Position numbers and translations under genes: made by a program. A stretch of DNA of 56,080 nucleotides from a virus. This document shows positions 25,375-31,124 of the stretch, piece by piece. The notes under the pieces were generated by a model that searched no databases, was not told the origin of the DNA, and saw only the letters and a list, made by a program, of their open reading frames with translations. Each line of letters starts with the position of its first letter. Position 1 is the first letter of the stretch. The stretch is from positions 1 to 56,080 of IMG/VR virus record IMGVR_UViG_3300010885_060540; one strand, given 5' to 3'.

Positions 25375-25503
25375 ATGAGCAACCGGTATCCATTTGGCTC
25401 CGCCCCAAGCCAAAGTGAAGCAATCAGTTGGGTTATGATTGTTTCAGGCGTCGCCCTTGTTTATGCTGCTGTCCGGGTAGCAAAAAAGGAACGCCCGCTC
25501 TAA
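25375..25503 (+). CDS. 42-residue single-pass membrane protein
   Basis: ATG 25375 follows the previous stop by one base, with GGAGG at 25362-25366. One transmembrane helix (WVMIVSGVALVYAAVRVA) is followed by a short basic tail (KKERPL). It resembles the other tiny membrane proteins of this genome. Function unknown. Confidence 0.6.
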   Translation: MSNRYPFGSAPSQSEAISWVMIVSGVALVYAAVRVAKKERPL

Positions 25504-25507
25504 ACCC

Positions 25508-25536
25508 GAAAACCTGAGTACGTTTTAAAACTGCTC
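25508..25536 (+). repeat. 29-bp direct repeat, left copy
   Basis: Identical to 26184-26212. It contains the palindrome GTTTTAAAAC. The two copies flank the GC-rich gene 25593-26180. Confidence 0.9.
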
Positions 25537-25592
25537 TCTTTCTTCTTTTTACACCTAATTACTAATTAACCCCAAACAGGAGGAAACAATAC

Positions 25593-26180
25593 ATGAAGCC
25601 CAACGAGTGGCTCGAACTGGTCACGGCCCACGCGTCTGACCCCTACAAGGTCAGTGATGAGAACCTGGCCCTTTTGCGAAGCAACTACGTGGTCTGGAAG
25701 GCCGCAATCGAAATGCTTCGGATGGAAAACAAGAACCGCCTCATCATGGAGACCCAACGTATCCTCAACGGTGAGATTCTCCCGACCGAAGACTTCGAAA
25801 TGCTCAAGCAAGGTGCCCATAAGCCGGACACCATGACGAGCGAACAATGGGAAGAGCTGCGGATCTTCCGTCTCCAGTACGTCGATTGGAACAGCAAACT
25901 CATCAGTTCCACCACTACCATGAACTTCTACAAGAAGTTCGACCAGGAGTTCAAGGAGTCCACCGGAGACATCCCGGTCGAAGTGCAGGAGGTGTACTGG
26001 AAGCAGCGAGCAACCAACCTCGAATCCGCGATCACGAAGCATCGGTCCGCATACGTGTTGGCGAACAAGCAGCCGAACGGTATCGACTTCCTTCTCTGGC
26101 AGGAGGCCGATCTCGGAGAGTTCCACGCTTCACGTCACGCTCAACTGGTCGAGAGCGGACGCCTCTCGTTCAAGGGCTGA
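25593..26180 (+). CDS. GC-rich hypothetical protein flanked by direct repeats
   Basis: 195 residues with AGGAGG ahead of ATG 25593. The protein is helix-rich and charged (NLALLRSNYVVWKAAIEMLR; YWKQRATNLESAITKHRSAY). No enzyme motif or known family is visible. Codons are strongly GC-ending, unlike most of the genome. It is bracketed by a perfect 29-bp direct repeat and by tRNA genes. This suggests a moved-in gene cassette or a gene adapted for high expression. Confidence 0.7.
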   Translation: MKPNEWLELVTAHASDPYKVSDENLALLRSNYVVWKAAIEMLRMENKNRLIMETQRILNGEILPTEDFEMLKQGAHKPDTMTSEQWEELRIFRLQYVDWNSKLISSTTTMNFYKKFDQEFKESTGDIPVEVQEVYWKQRATNLESAITKHRSAYVLANKQPNGIDFLLWQEADLGEFHASRHAQLVESGRLSFKG

Positions 26181-26183
26181 ACA

Positions 26184-26212
26184 GAAAACCTGAGTACGTT
26201 TTAAAACTGCTC
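26184..26212 (+). repeat. 29-bp direct repeat, right copy
   Basis: Identical to 25508-25536. It ends four bases before tRNA-Ile, so tRNA-Ile lies just outside the repeat-flanked cassette. Confidence 0.9.
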
Positions 26213-26216
26213 GGAT

Positions 26217-26290
26217 ATCCCCATAGCTCAGCTGGTTAGAGCAGCATCCTTATAAGATGCAGGTCACGGGTTCAAGCCCCGTTGGGGATA
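26217..26290 (+). tRNA. tRNA-Ile (anticodon UAU)
   Basis: 74 nt: acceptor ATCCCCA/TGGGGAT, D arm GCTC/GAGC, anticodon stem GCATC/GATGC with loop CTTATAA, and T arm ACGGG-TTCAAGC-CCCGT. It reads AUA directly, without the usual lysidine-modified CAU anticodon. No encoded CCA. Confidence 0.95.
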
Positions 26291-26375
26291 CTATAATATG
26301 GGAACAGTCCAAGAACCGTCAACACGCTTCGCGCGGAGGTGAGGATTGGTAGATGCATATACCTAACCCATATTT

Positions 26376-26448
26376 GCCGGATTAGCTCAGTTGGCAGAGC
26401 ACCGCACTTGTAATGCGGTTGTCGCAGGTTCAATTCCTGCATCCGGCT
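26376..26448 (+). tRNA. tRNA-Thr (anticodon UGU)
   Basis: 73 nt: acceptor GCCGGAT/ATCCGGC, D arm GCTC/GAGC, anticodon stem CCGCA/TGCGG with loop CTTGTAA, and T arm GCAGG-TTCAATT-CCTGC. Discriminator T; no encoded CCA. Confidence 0.95.
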
Positions 26449-26470
26449 CTCAAGTAGTAAAAGGAGAAAC

Positions 26471-26764
26471 ATGACAGAAATTAATTACGAAGAATACAAC
26501 ACCCGACGCGATGAGTTCTTCCATAGACTCGAGTCGCTTTTAGCGGAATACCCAGACGTGATGACAAAACCAACGGTTGGGGATCATGAATACGATTGCG
26601 AATGCGGGTACAACCCAGACGCACCCAAAATGATCAGTGGCATGGTGGTGATTGTTACCACTCGTGATGCTAACGATTGGGAGCAATTGTTTTGGGAAAA
26701 ACCAAGTGGGCAATCATATTTCCACACAATCGGAATGGTTCGAGAAGTTCTCGATTCAATGTGA
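26471..26764 (+). CDS. Small hypothetical protein with CxC motif
   Basis: 97 residues with AAAGGAG upstream of ATG 26471. Acidic; the middle has YDCECGYNPDAPKMISGMVV, then a beta segment (VVIVTTRDANDWEQLFW) and a C-terminal helix. It lies between tRNA-Thr and another small gene. No family recognised. Confidence 0.65.
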   Translation: MTEINYEEYNTRRDEFFHRLESLLAEYPDVMTKPTVGDHEYDCECGYNPDAPKMISGMVVIVTTRDANDWEQLFWEKPSGQSYFHTIGMVREVLDSM

Positions 26765-26779
26765 CTAACAAGGAGAGCA

Positions 26780-26917
26780 ATGAGCGTTCAAAAAGAGCGT
26801 GAAGCTGTTTTAAAAATTGGTTTGTTTCCCAACCAATGGAAAGAAAAAGTCAACAAAATGCCAGACAACCAAGTCTTGGCTATTTACCTTCGACTGAAAA
26901 GTCAGGGTAAACTTTAG
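26780..26917 (+). CDS. 45-residue hypothetical protein
   Basis: ATG 26780 follows AAGGAGAGC, ending TAG 26917. Basic helical peptide starting MSVQKEREAVLKIGLFPNQW and ending LKSQGKL. The good SD and phage-like codons support it. The function is unknown. Confidence 0.6.
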   Translation: MSVQKEREAVLKIGLFPNQWKEKVNKMPDNQVLAIYLRLKSQGKL

Positions 26918-26924
26918 CCCAAAA

Positions 26925-27065
26925 GCCCTCCATCAAACTTCTGCCAGAGGTTATATGATGGTTGTAATAAACTTCTGGAGCGTACTAGGTCAAATCCTGA
27001 ACCCCCCCTTTCAAGGATTCCTGGAAATGTACGTGAGCTAGGGGATAAACCTAAGCCCTAGCACC
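26925..27065 (+). ncRNA. Structured RNA segment ahead of tRNA-Leu
   Basis: 141 bases with stems CCATCA 26930-26935 with TGATGG 26956-26961, AATCCT 26993-26998 with AGGATT 27014-27019, and GCTAGGG 27037-27043 with CCCTAGC 27056-27062. No ORF was found. It could be a tRNA leader or a fragment of an ornate RNA. No family identified. Confidence 0.4.
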
Positions 27066-27071
27066 ACATAA

Positions 27072-27154
27072 GCCTGGCTGGCGAAATGGCAGACGCAGGG
27101 GACTTAAAATCCCTCGATCATATGATCATCCGGGTTCGAGTCCCGGGCTAGGCA
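27072..27154 (+). tRNA. tRNA-Leu (anticodon UAA)
   Basis: 83-nt class II tRNA: acceptor GCCTGGC/GCTAGGC (one G-T pair), anticodon loop CTTAAAA, long variable arm containing GATCATATGATC, and T arm CCGGG-TTCGAGT-CCCGG. It reads UUA. Confidence 0.94.
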
Positions 27155-27180
27155 CTGGCATTAATAACAAGGAGAAATAA

Positions 27181-27420
27181 ATGACACCGACACCAGAAAA
27201 GAAAGAAAAGCTCACTCAAAAGTCAATTGCTAAGAACAAACAAAAACAAAAACGCATTGATCAGGCTTGGGGTTTAAAAGATAAGGGCGTAAGCACATTT
27301 GAAATCAGTAGGATTATGGGTATTTCAGAATCTACTGTTCGAACGTTGCTTGCCCCCGGTGAGAAAGATAAGTTGGATCCCTGCTCCGAGTTCGGCATCC
27401 CGGAAAACGGTTTGAGTTAA
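27181..27420 (+). CDS. Stand-alone helix-turn-helix protein, duplicated from the polymerase-like gene
   Basis: 79 residues with AAGGAG upstream. Residues ~14-66 (KSIAKNKQKQKRIDQAWGLK and on through ISRIMGISESTVRTLL) match residues ~70-121 of the 914-residue protein at 36010. At DNA level 27220-27377 and 36217-36374 differ at 11 of 158 positions by my count. The segment is a resolvase-like helix-turn-helix. The ends are unrelated to the parent. It may compete for the same DNA sites or act as a small regulator. A non-functional recombination relic is possible, but the start, SD and terminator look intact. Confidence 0.75.
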   Translation: MTPTPEKKEKLTQKSIAKNKQKQKRIDQAWGLKDKGVSTFEISRIMGISESTVRTLLAPGEKDKLDPCSEFGIPENGLS

Positions 27421-27427
27421 CCGACAT

Positions 27428-27466
27428 AAAAGCCTCTAGCACCTCAAACAAGTGCTATGCTTTTTT
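27428..27466 (+). terminator. Intrinsic terminator, array-type stem
   Basis: AAAAGC and TAGCAC (27437-27442) pair with GTGCTA (27452-27457) and GCTTTT, followed by T6. The AGCAC...GTGCT stem is shared with the terminators of the 30-32 kb array. Confidence 0.75.
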
Positions 27467-27485
27467 CTATTTTAAAGGAGAAACA

Positions 27486-27707
27486 ATGACCAAAGAATAC
27501 ACAACCGTTGAGTCCGCGCCTTGCATGGCGTGCAAGACAATTAGAAAATACACAGTCGAAACCAAACAGGCCGATGCCTGGCGCAAAGGCAAACCAACCG
27601 CATTCGCGTTTCCGCATTTAACCGTGATGGAGATCGAATCTTTGATAAGCGGCGTGTGTAGCGATAAGTGTTGGGAAAGTTTGTTTAACGACGATCAAAA
27701 AGACTAA
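27486..27707 (+). CDS. Small zinc-ribbon-like actinophage protein
   Basis: 73 residues with AAAGGAG upstream. CMAC near the N-terminus and CSDKC near the C-terminus could form one zinc site. Between them are a W-x-K-G and FPHLT segment. Similar small CxxC...CxxxC proteins occur in many actinophages without known function. Confidence 0.65.
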   Translation: MTKEYTTVESAPCMACKTIRKYTVETKQADAWRKGKPTAFAFPHLTVMEIESLISGVCSDKCWESLFNDDQKD

Positions 27708-27715
27708 GGAGAATA

Positions 27716-27955
27716 ATGAACCAGATCAATCCAGACAAGCTTGACTATGAGGTGTATAGCGCAACAAACAAAATACGCGCAATGACCAATCAAGCACGTA
27801 GAAATTTGAACCTGACAGAAAAGTCATATCCACTTGTCCTTCTTGGCGTTCCTGAGACCGGAGAGCTGTCGCGATTGGTTGAGACACCTGTCCCTGTCGT
27901 CAAACTCGATCCCGGATACCTTGAAGTAAGGGAGGCCCGACGTGAGCGTTCGTGA
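27716..27955 (+). CDS. Small hypothetical protein
   Basis: 79 residues with AAGGAG upstream. A helical start (YEVYSATNKIRAMTNQARRN) is followed by a beta segment (YPLVLLGVPETGE) and a charged tail. It overlaps the following GTG gene by 14 bases. No family recognised. Confidence 0.6.
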   Translation: MNQINPDKLDYEVYSATNKIRAMTNQARRNLNLTEKSYPLVLLGVPETGELSRLVETPVPVVKLDPGYLEVREARRERS

Positions 27956-28187
27956 GCGCGCCCGAGCGTTCTTCATCGACGGCCGCGAGCACGGTACGAC
28001 ACGCACGCTTGACGGCGAGCCACCACGCGAGTGGCTGGTGCCCCGCATGAGGTCGATGTCTCACCGATCGCTGACCGAGGGCGCAGACGATGGACCAAAC
28101 GTTCTCATCCCCGTCGACCGATATGTCCTCACCCACCGGACGCGGGGACACGTCTGGATTTTCGAGTGGGACGGAGCAGTGACGTGA
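27942..28187 (+). CDS. GC-rich small hypothetical protein
   Basis: 81 residues from GTG 27942, with GGGAGG at 27930-27935. Arginine-rich N-terminus, then PNVLIPVDRYVLTHRTRGHV and WIFEWDG at the end. Composition is markedly GC-richer than the flanks, hinting at transfer. The stop overlaps the next GTG as GTGA. No family recognised. Confidence 0.6.
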   Translation: MSVRERARAFFIDGREHGTTRTLDGEPPREWLVPRMRSMSHRSLTEGADDGPNVLIPVDRYVLTHRTRGHVWIFEWDGAVT

Positions 28188-28366
28188 GCGGTGATCGTAT
28201 GACATGCATGTTGTGCAGAAGATCCAAAGCATGGCCCGATGGCTACCCAAGCACGCTTTATGCTGAGTGCTGGAAATGCTGTTGGGATCGACACAACCGC
28301 GAAGAACATCCACCAAAAAAGCGTTGGCAACTTCGTTTCCCAATCTTCCGAGAGGTAAAAAAGTGA
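28184..28366 (+). CDS. Small zinc-finger-like protein
   Basis: 60 residues from GTG 28184 in a GTGA overlap. ATG 28199 is an alternative start. CMLC and CWKCC motifs spaced by ~20 residues suggest a zinc ribbon, followed by a basic tail (HPPKKRWQLRFPIFREVKK). Its end overlaps the WhiB start. The target is unknown. Confidence 0.6.
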   Translation: MSGDRMTCMLCRRSKAWPDGYPSTLYAECWKCCWDRHNREEHPPKKRWQLRFPIFREVKK

Positions 28367-28644
28367 CGATACTCGACGTTGTCCAAGTGAACGTATCTGA
28401 ATCGTGGCGAGCCGAAGCTGCTTGTTACGGATGGGATCGCGATATATTTTTCCCACAAAGAGGAGAAGCCAAAAAAGTAAAGTTAGCAAAGTCAATATGC
28501 AAAGACTGTTTGGTTAAGCAGGAATGCCTTGAGTTTGCTGTGAGTAACGAGATAGTCGACGGCATTTGGGGCGGCTTATCCGGAAGAGAAGTGCGAAGAC
28601 ATAAACGAAAGCTAAAACTGACCACCTCGATCGAAGGGAACTAA
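28363..28644 (+). CDS. whiB-like: WhiB-like iron-sulfur transcription regulator
   Basis: 93 residues from GTG 28363, overlapping the previous stop. The four Wbl cysteines are C21, C46, C49 and C55 (CxxCxxxxxC), followed by GIWGG at 67-71 and a basic C-terminus (RRHKRK). Wbl proteins bind a 4Fe-4S cluster and act on host sigma factor; they are restricted to actinobacteria and their phages. Phage copies can redirect host transcription or block superinfection. This is the strongest host clue in the window. Confidence 0.92.
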   Translation: MTILDVVQVNVSESWRAEAACYGWDRDIFFPQRGEAKKVKLAKSICKDCLVKQECLEFAVSNEIVDGIWGGLSGREVRRHKRKLKLTTSIEGN

Positions 28645-28645
28645 A

Positions 28646-29215
28646 ATGATAAAACCGATTTTACTGTTAGATATGGATGGCCCAATCGCCGACTTTGACT
28701 TAGCTTTTTGGGAGTATTGTCAAGAGCAAGGGTTCGAGTTAAATATTACCGGACTTGATGATCCAAATCGAAAGCGATTCATGACCGAGAATTTCATTCA
28801 TGATGATGAGCGCGCAGAGGCTCGTCGTCAGATTGATAAAACTCGATGGTTTCTTGATTTGCCGGTGACGAAAGGCGCAGCCGAAGGCGTGCCTGAATTG
28901 ATGAAAATATTTGACGTTTGGGTTTGCACTAAGCCGCTCGAAGTCAATCCGTACTGTCGAGACGACAAAGGCGCTTGGCTAAGAAGGCATTTCCCATATC
29001 TTGAGCATAAGATGATCCTCGCCCCAAAGAAGTCGTTAGTTTTGGGTGATATTCTTCTTGACGATGCCCCAGATCCAAATTGCATGCCTTACGCAGCATG
29101 GAAGCCTGTGGTGTTCCCAAGTGTGTTTAATCAGCACCCCGATTCGCATTGGTCAAGTTTACCCGCTTGGGGATGGGGCGATGACCCGGAAACGCTTTAT
29201 GACGATGCAACTTGA
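28646..29215 (+). CDS. 5'(3')-deoxyribonucleotidase (HAD superfamily)
   Basis: 189 residues. The HAD motif I DMDGPIADFD lies at residues 9-18, with the NT5C-type VWVCTKPLEVNPYCRDDKGA and a late motif GDILLDDAPD. It would dephosphorylate deoxynucleoside monophosphates and so tune nucleotide pools during replication. The length fits the family. It starts one base after the WhiB stop. Confidence 0.85.
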   Translation: MIKPILLLDMDGPIADFDLAFWEYCQEQGFELNITGLDDPNRKRFMTENFIHDDERAEARRQIDKTRWFLDLPVTKGAAEGVPELMKIFDVWVCTKPLEVNPYCRDDKGAWLRRHFPYLEHKMILAPKKSLVLGDILLDDAPDPNCMPYAAWKPVVFPSVFNQHPDSHWSSLPAWGWGDDPETLYDDAT

Positions 29216-29453
29216 GATAGACCCAGTAGTAGATCCCAACGACAATGAGCAAGAATTCACACACATTATCGACCGTGGCGATGACTTGCGGCCGGCTCGC
29301 ATTATCGTGTTAGAAGCGATGCTAGCACAAACGCCAATAACAGCGCTATGCGGGTATACCTGGGTTCCTAGCAAAAACCCAGAAGAATTTCCTTTGTGTC
29401 CAAAATGCTTTGAGATCTTTGAGTTTGCAAAAGACTTTAGAGGTGTGGCATGA
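29181..29453 (+). CDS. DUF3039-like zinc-ribbon protein
   Basis: 90 residues from ATG 29181, inside the end of the upstream gene. ATG 29199 is an alternative start. The C-terminal half ITALCGYTWVPSKNPEEF followed by CPKCFEIF matches DUF3039, a small actinobacterial zinc-ribbon family. An acidic N-terminus precedes it. Function unknown. The stop overlaps the next ATG. Confidence 0.7.
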   Translation: MTRKRFMTMQLEIDPVVDPNDNEQEFTHIIDRGDDLRPARIIVLEAMLAQTPITALCGYTWVPSKNPEEFPLCPKCFEIFEFAKDFRGVA

Positions 29454-29524
29454 TGGATTACATTTGGATGGGCTTGTATCTTTTGTGGGATTTCGTTGAG
29501 AAGTTGTTTAAACGAAAAAAATAA
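29450..29524 (+). CDS. 24-residue membrane micro-protein
   Basis: ATG 29450 in an ATGA overlap with the previous stop, ending TAA 29524. The peptide (MMDYIWMGLYLLWDFVEKLF then KRKK) is a single amphipathic/transmembrane helix with a basic end. Tight packing supports translation, but it is very short. Confidence 0.45.
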   Translation: MMDYIWMGLYLLWDFVEKLFKRKK

Positions 29525-29526
29525 AA

Positions 29527-29748
29527 GTGAAACAGCAAGTCGAAATCACTTGGACTTTTAAAGGCAAGTTCAAAAAAGAAGTCTGTTACATACGAAGCTA
29601 CGATGATGTAGTATTAGACGTTAACGGTGAGCCGGTCGTCGACGACTTTTCTGATTTTTTAAAACTAGAGGGTTTTGTCGTTTTTGAAGATGAGCATGGG
29701 TGTTTTCTCATGCAGGCCTCACAGATCGTTGACATCAAACAACTTTAA
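29527..29748 (+). CDS. Small hypothetical protein
   Basis: 73 residues from GTG 29527, two bases after the previous stop. Beta-rich (VEITWTFKGKFKKEVCYIRS; FVVFEDEHGCFLMQASQIVD), suggesting a small barrel. The SD is weak, so translation is probably coupled to the upstream micro-gene. No family recognised. Confidence 0.6.
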   Translation: MKQQVEITWTFKGKFKKEVCYIRSYDDVVLDVNGEPVVDDFSDFLKLEGFVVFEDEHGCFLMQASQIVDIKQL

Positions 29749-29760
29749 CGAAAGGGTAAT

Positions 29761-29982
29761 ATGAAAGGCATTTACATCACCAAAGAGAATCAAACAAAAC
29801 TAGCCGTTCAATACGGAATTGACATCGACGACGCCGATGATCTTGTTCCAGTAGACTATATTCTGGTTGCGGATTTTGGTGCCGAGTACATGAATGGTGT
29901 ACTTACGCAATCTGGATTCGACAGTCTTTTTGTTAAAGGTCAGGCGCTAGAAAACGACTACTTTGTCGTTAACTTGAAGTAA
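29761..29982 (+). CDS. Small hypothetical protein
   Basis: 73 residues with GAAAGGG upstream of ATG 29761. Acidic alpha/beta protein (YGIDIDDADDLVPVDYILVA). It is the last gene before the promoter-terminator array. No family recognised. Confidence 0.6.
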   Translation: MKGIYITKENQTKLAVQYGIDIDDADDLVPVDYILVADFGAEYMNGVLTQSGFDSLFVKGQALENDYFVVNLK

Positions 29983-29990
29983 GATCGTAG

Positions 29991-30042
29991 ACACCTGGGT
30001 AGGTGTATAAACTGCCCGCTTTTCACACTGGGTATTCTTTTT
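29991..30042 (+). terminator. Hairpin region with terminator, upstream of the array
   Basis: ACACCT (29991-29996) pairs with AGGTGT (30001-30006). Then TGCCC pairs with GGGTA before a TTTTT run that overlaps the next promoter's CGCA. Confidence 0.5.
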
Positions 30043-30066
30043 CGCATAAATAACATGGGATATAAT
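30043..30066 (+). promoter_or_regulatory. Array promoter 1 (P5)
   Basis: CGCA at 30043, ACATGGGA, TATAAT at 30061-30066. Drives the 30095 gene. Confidence 0.8.
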
Positions 30067-30094
30067 AAGCAACCCCAACCGAAAAGGACATCTA

Positions 30095-30361
30095 ATGAAC
30101 AAGAAGTACATCCTCGGATTGTTGGCTACCGGACTGGTGGCTGAAAGGATCACCGCCGTGTGCGCCCATAAGCACTACTCGAAGAAAATCGACGACCTCA
30201 AGATCAAGATCAAAGACCTCAAGATCGAGAACGAGGCCGCGATGATTGTCATCGATGAACTGTGTAACGTGCTCAACGACGACGACACCATCATCCACCC
30301 CGACGCAAGCGACAGATTCAAAGACAGAGTCAAGTTCAGGTGCATGACCATTAACTGGTGA
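30095..30361 (+). CDS. Array gene 1: membrane-anchored coiled-coil protein
   Basis: 88 residues with AAAAGGA upstream of ATG 30095. An N-terminal hydrophobic helix (YILGLLATGLVAERITAV) is followed by a lysine/aspartate heptad-like helix (KIDDLKIKIKDLKIENEAAM), probably a coiled coil. Codons are strongly GC-ending. It has its own promoter (30043) and terminator (30369). Function unknown. Confidence 0.75.
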   Translation: MNKKYILGLLATGLVAERITAVCAHKHYSKKIDDLKIKIKDLKIENEAAMIVIDELCNVLNDDDTIIHPDASDRFKDRVKFRCMTINW

Positions 30362-30368
30362 TGCCACA

Positions 30369-30406
30369 AAGCCCGAAGCGCCCTAAACAAGTGCTAAGGG
30401 TTTTTG
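30369..30406 (+). terminator. Array terminator 1
   Basis: GCCC (30371) and AGCGC pair with GTGCT and GGG (30398), then TTTTT. The T run leads directly into the next promoter. Confidence 0.85.
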
Positions 30407-30409
30407 TCT

Positions 30410-30433
30410 CGCAAGAATTACATGGGGTATAAT
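30410..30433 (+). promoter_or_regulatory. Array promoter 2 (P6)
   Basis: CGCA 30410, TTACATGGGG, TATAAT 30428-30433. TTGTCT sits 18 bp upstream of the -10. Confidence 0.85.
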
Positions 30434-30456
30434 GACCCGCTACAAAGGAGACCCTA

Positions 30457-30603
30457 ATGGGCATGTTCAGAGAAGTAGGCGAATTCGTGGAAGAGACCAT
30501 GGACGCAAAAGAGCGTACGAAGATGTACGTCGTCAGCGTCACGGTCTACGCCCTCGCGCTCGCCGGGCTCGTCGTGATCGTGAAAAAGATCATCCGCAAG
30601 TAG
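30457..30603 (+). CDS. Array gene 2: 48-residue membrane protein
   Basis: ATG 30457 with AAAGGAG upstream, TAG at 30603. An acidic amphipathic N-terminus (MGMFREVGEFVEETMDAKER) is followed by one transmembrane helix (MYVVSVTVYALALAGLVVIV) and a basic tail (KKIIRK), so an N-out/C-in topology is likely. GC-rich codons. Own promoter and terminator. Confidence 0.75.
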   Translation: MGMFREVGEFVEETMDAKERTKMYVVSVTVYALALAGLVVIVKKIIRK

Positions 30604-30608
30604 ACCCC

Positions 30609-30646
30609 AAAGCCCGAAGCACCGTAACAAGTGCTAAGGGTTTTTG
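30609..30646 (+). terminator. Array terminator 2
   Basis: GCCC and AGCAC pair with GTGCT and GGG, then TTTTT at 30641-30645. Near-identical to its neighbours. Confidence 0.87.
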
Positions 30647-30649
30647 CTT

Positions 30650-30673
30650 CGCAGGAATTACATGGGGTATAAT
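30650..30673 (+). promoter_or_regulatory. Array promoter 3 (P7)
   Basis: CGCA 30650, TTACATGGGG, TATAAT 30668-30673. TTGCTT 18 bp upstream overlaps the terminator T run. Confidence 0.85.
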
Positions 30674-30696
30674 AGACCCCACAGAAAGGATGTCCC

Positions 30697-30861
30697 ATGG
30701 ACATTGTACTGAATCTCATCAAAGCATCGGTCCTCAACCCGACCACAGCGACAGGCCAAACCTTCCTCGTCATCATTTTGGTGACCTGGATCGCAAGCTC
30801 CGTCCACGTGAACAACAAGAAGACCGCCCGCCGAAAGAGCCAGAGCAATACCAACAAGTAA
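30697..30861 (+). CDS. Array gene 3: 54-residue membrane protein
   Basis: ATG 30697 with AAAGGA upstream. One transmembrane helix (TFLVIILVTWIASSVHV, residues ~22-39) follows a weakly hydrophobic start. The C-terminus is strongly basic (NNKKTARRKSQSN). GC-rich codons. Own promoter and terminator. Function unknown. Confidence 0.75.
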   Translation: MDIVLNLIKASVLNPTTATGQTFLVIILVTWIASSVHVNNKKTARRKSQSNTNK

Positions 30862-30876
30862 CCCCCCACAGAGTCA

Positions 30877-30915
30877 AAACAACGCCCCGCGATAATATCA
30901 AAGGGTATTGTTTTT
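30877..30915 (+). terminator. Array terminator 3 (divergent)
   Basis: ACAA and CCC (30885) pair with GGG (30903) and TTGT, then TTTTT. It has the same architecture as its neighbours but a different stem sequence. Confidence 0.7.
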
Positions 30916-30939
30916 CGCAGGAAATACATGGGGTATAAT
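30916..30939 (+). promoter_or_regulatory. Array promoter 4 (P8)
   Basis: CGCA 30916, ATACATGGGG, TATAAT 30934-30939. Confidence 0.85.
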
Positions 30940-30964
30940 AGACCCCACAGAAAGGATACGCCCC

Positions 30965-31027
30965 ATGTATATCGTCGCAGTAATTTTGCTGTGTGCGATC
31001 GTACAGATAGTCGTAGACAGTAAGTAA
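30965..31027 (+). CDS. Array gene 4: 20-residue membrane micro-protein
   Basis: ATG 30965 with AAAGGA upstream, TAA at 31027. The peptide is MYIVAVILLCAIVQIVVDSK, a single membrane helix and nothing else. It has a complete expression unit: promoter, SD, ORF and terminator. That makes real translation likely despite its size. It may modulate a host membrane protein (inference). Confidence 0.65.
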   Translation: MYIVAVILLCAIVQIVVDSK

Positions 31028-31029
31028 TA

Positions 31030-31068
31030 AAAGCCCGAAGCGCCTTAAACAAGTGCTAAGGGTTTTTG
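31030..31068 (+). terminator. Array terminator 4
   Basis: GCCC and AGCGC pair with GTGCT and GGG, then TTTTT at 31063-31067. Confidence 0.85.
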
Positions 31069-31071
31069 CTT

Positions 31072-31095
31072 CGCATAAATCACATGGGGTATGAT
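31072..31095 (+). promoter_or_regulatory. Array promoter 5 (P9)
   Basis: CGCA 31072, TCACATGGGG, TATGAT 31090-31095 (one change in the -10). Confidence 0.8.
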
Positions 31096-31124
31096 GAAGT
31101 AAACCCAACAGATAAGGACCCACC

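Noticed and set aside
25566-26126. Reverse ORF opposite the GC-rich 195-residue gene
   Set aside because: The forward frame has the SD and plausible composition; the reverse frame is a shadow.
26291-26375. Fifth tRNA or regulatory RNA between tRNA-Ile and tRNA-Thr
   Set aside because: Only a weak GGTA/TACC hairpin; no cloverleaf.
30432-30938. 168-codon forward ORF running through several array units
   Set aside because: It crosses promoters and terminators and has the repetitive sequence of the modules; the short ORFs with SDs are preferred. The reverse ORFs here are repeat shadows too.
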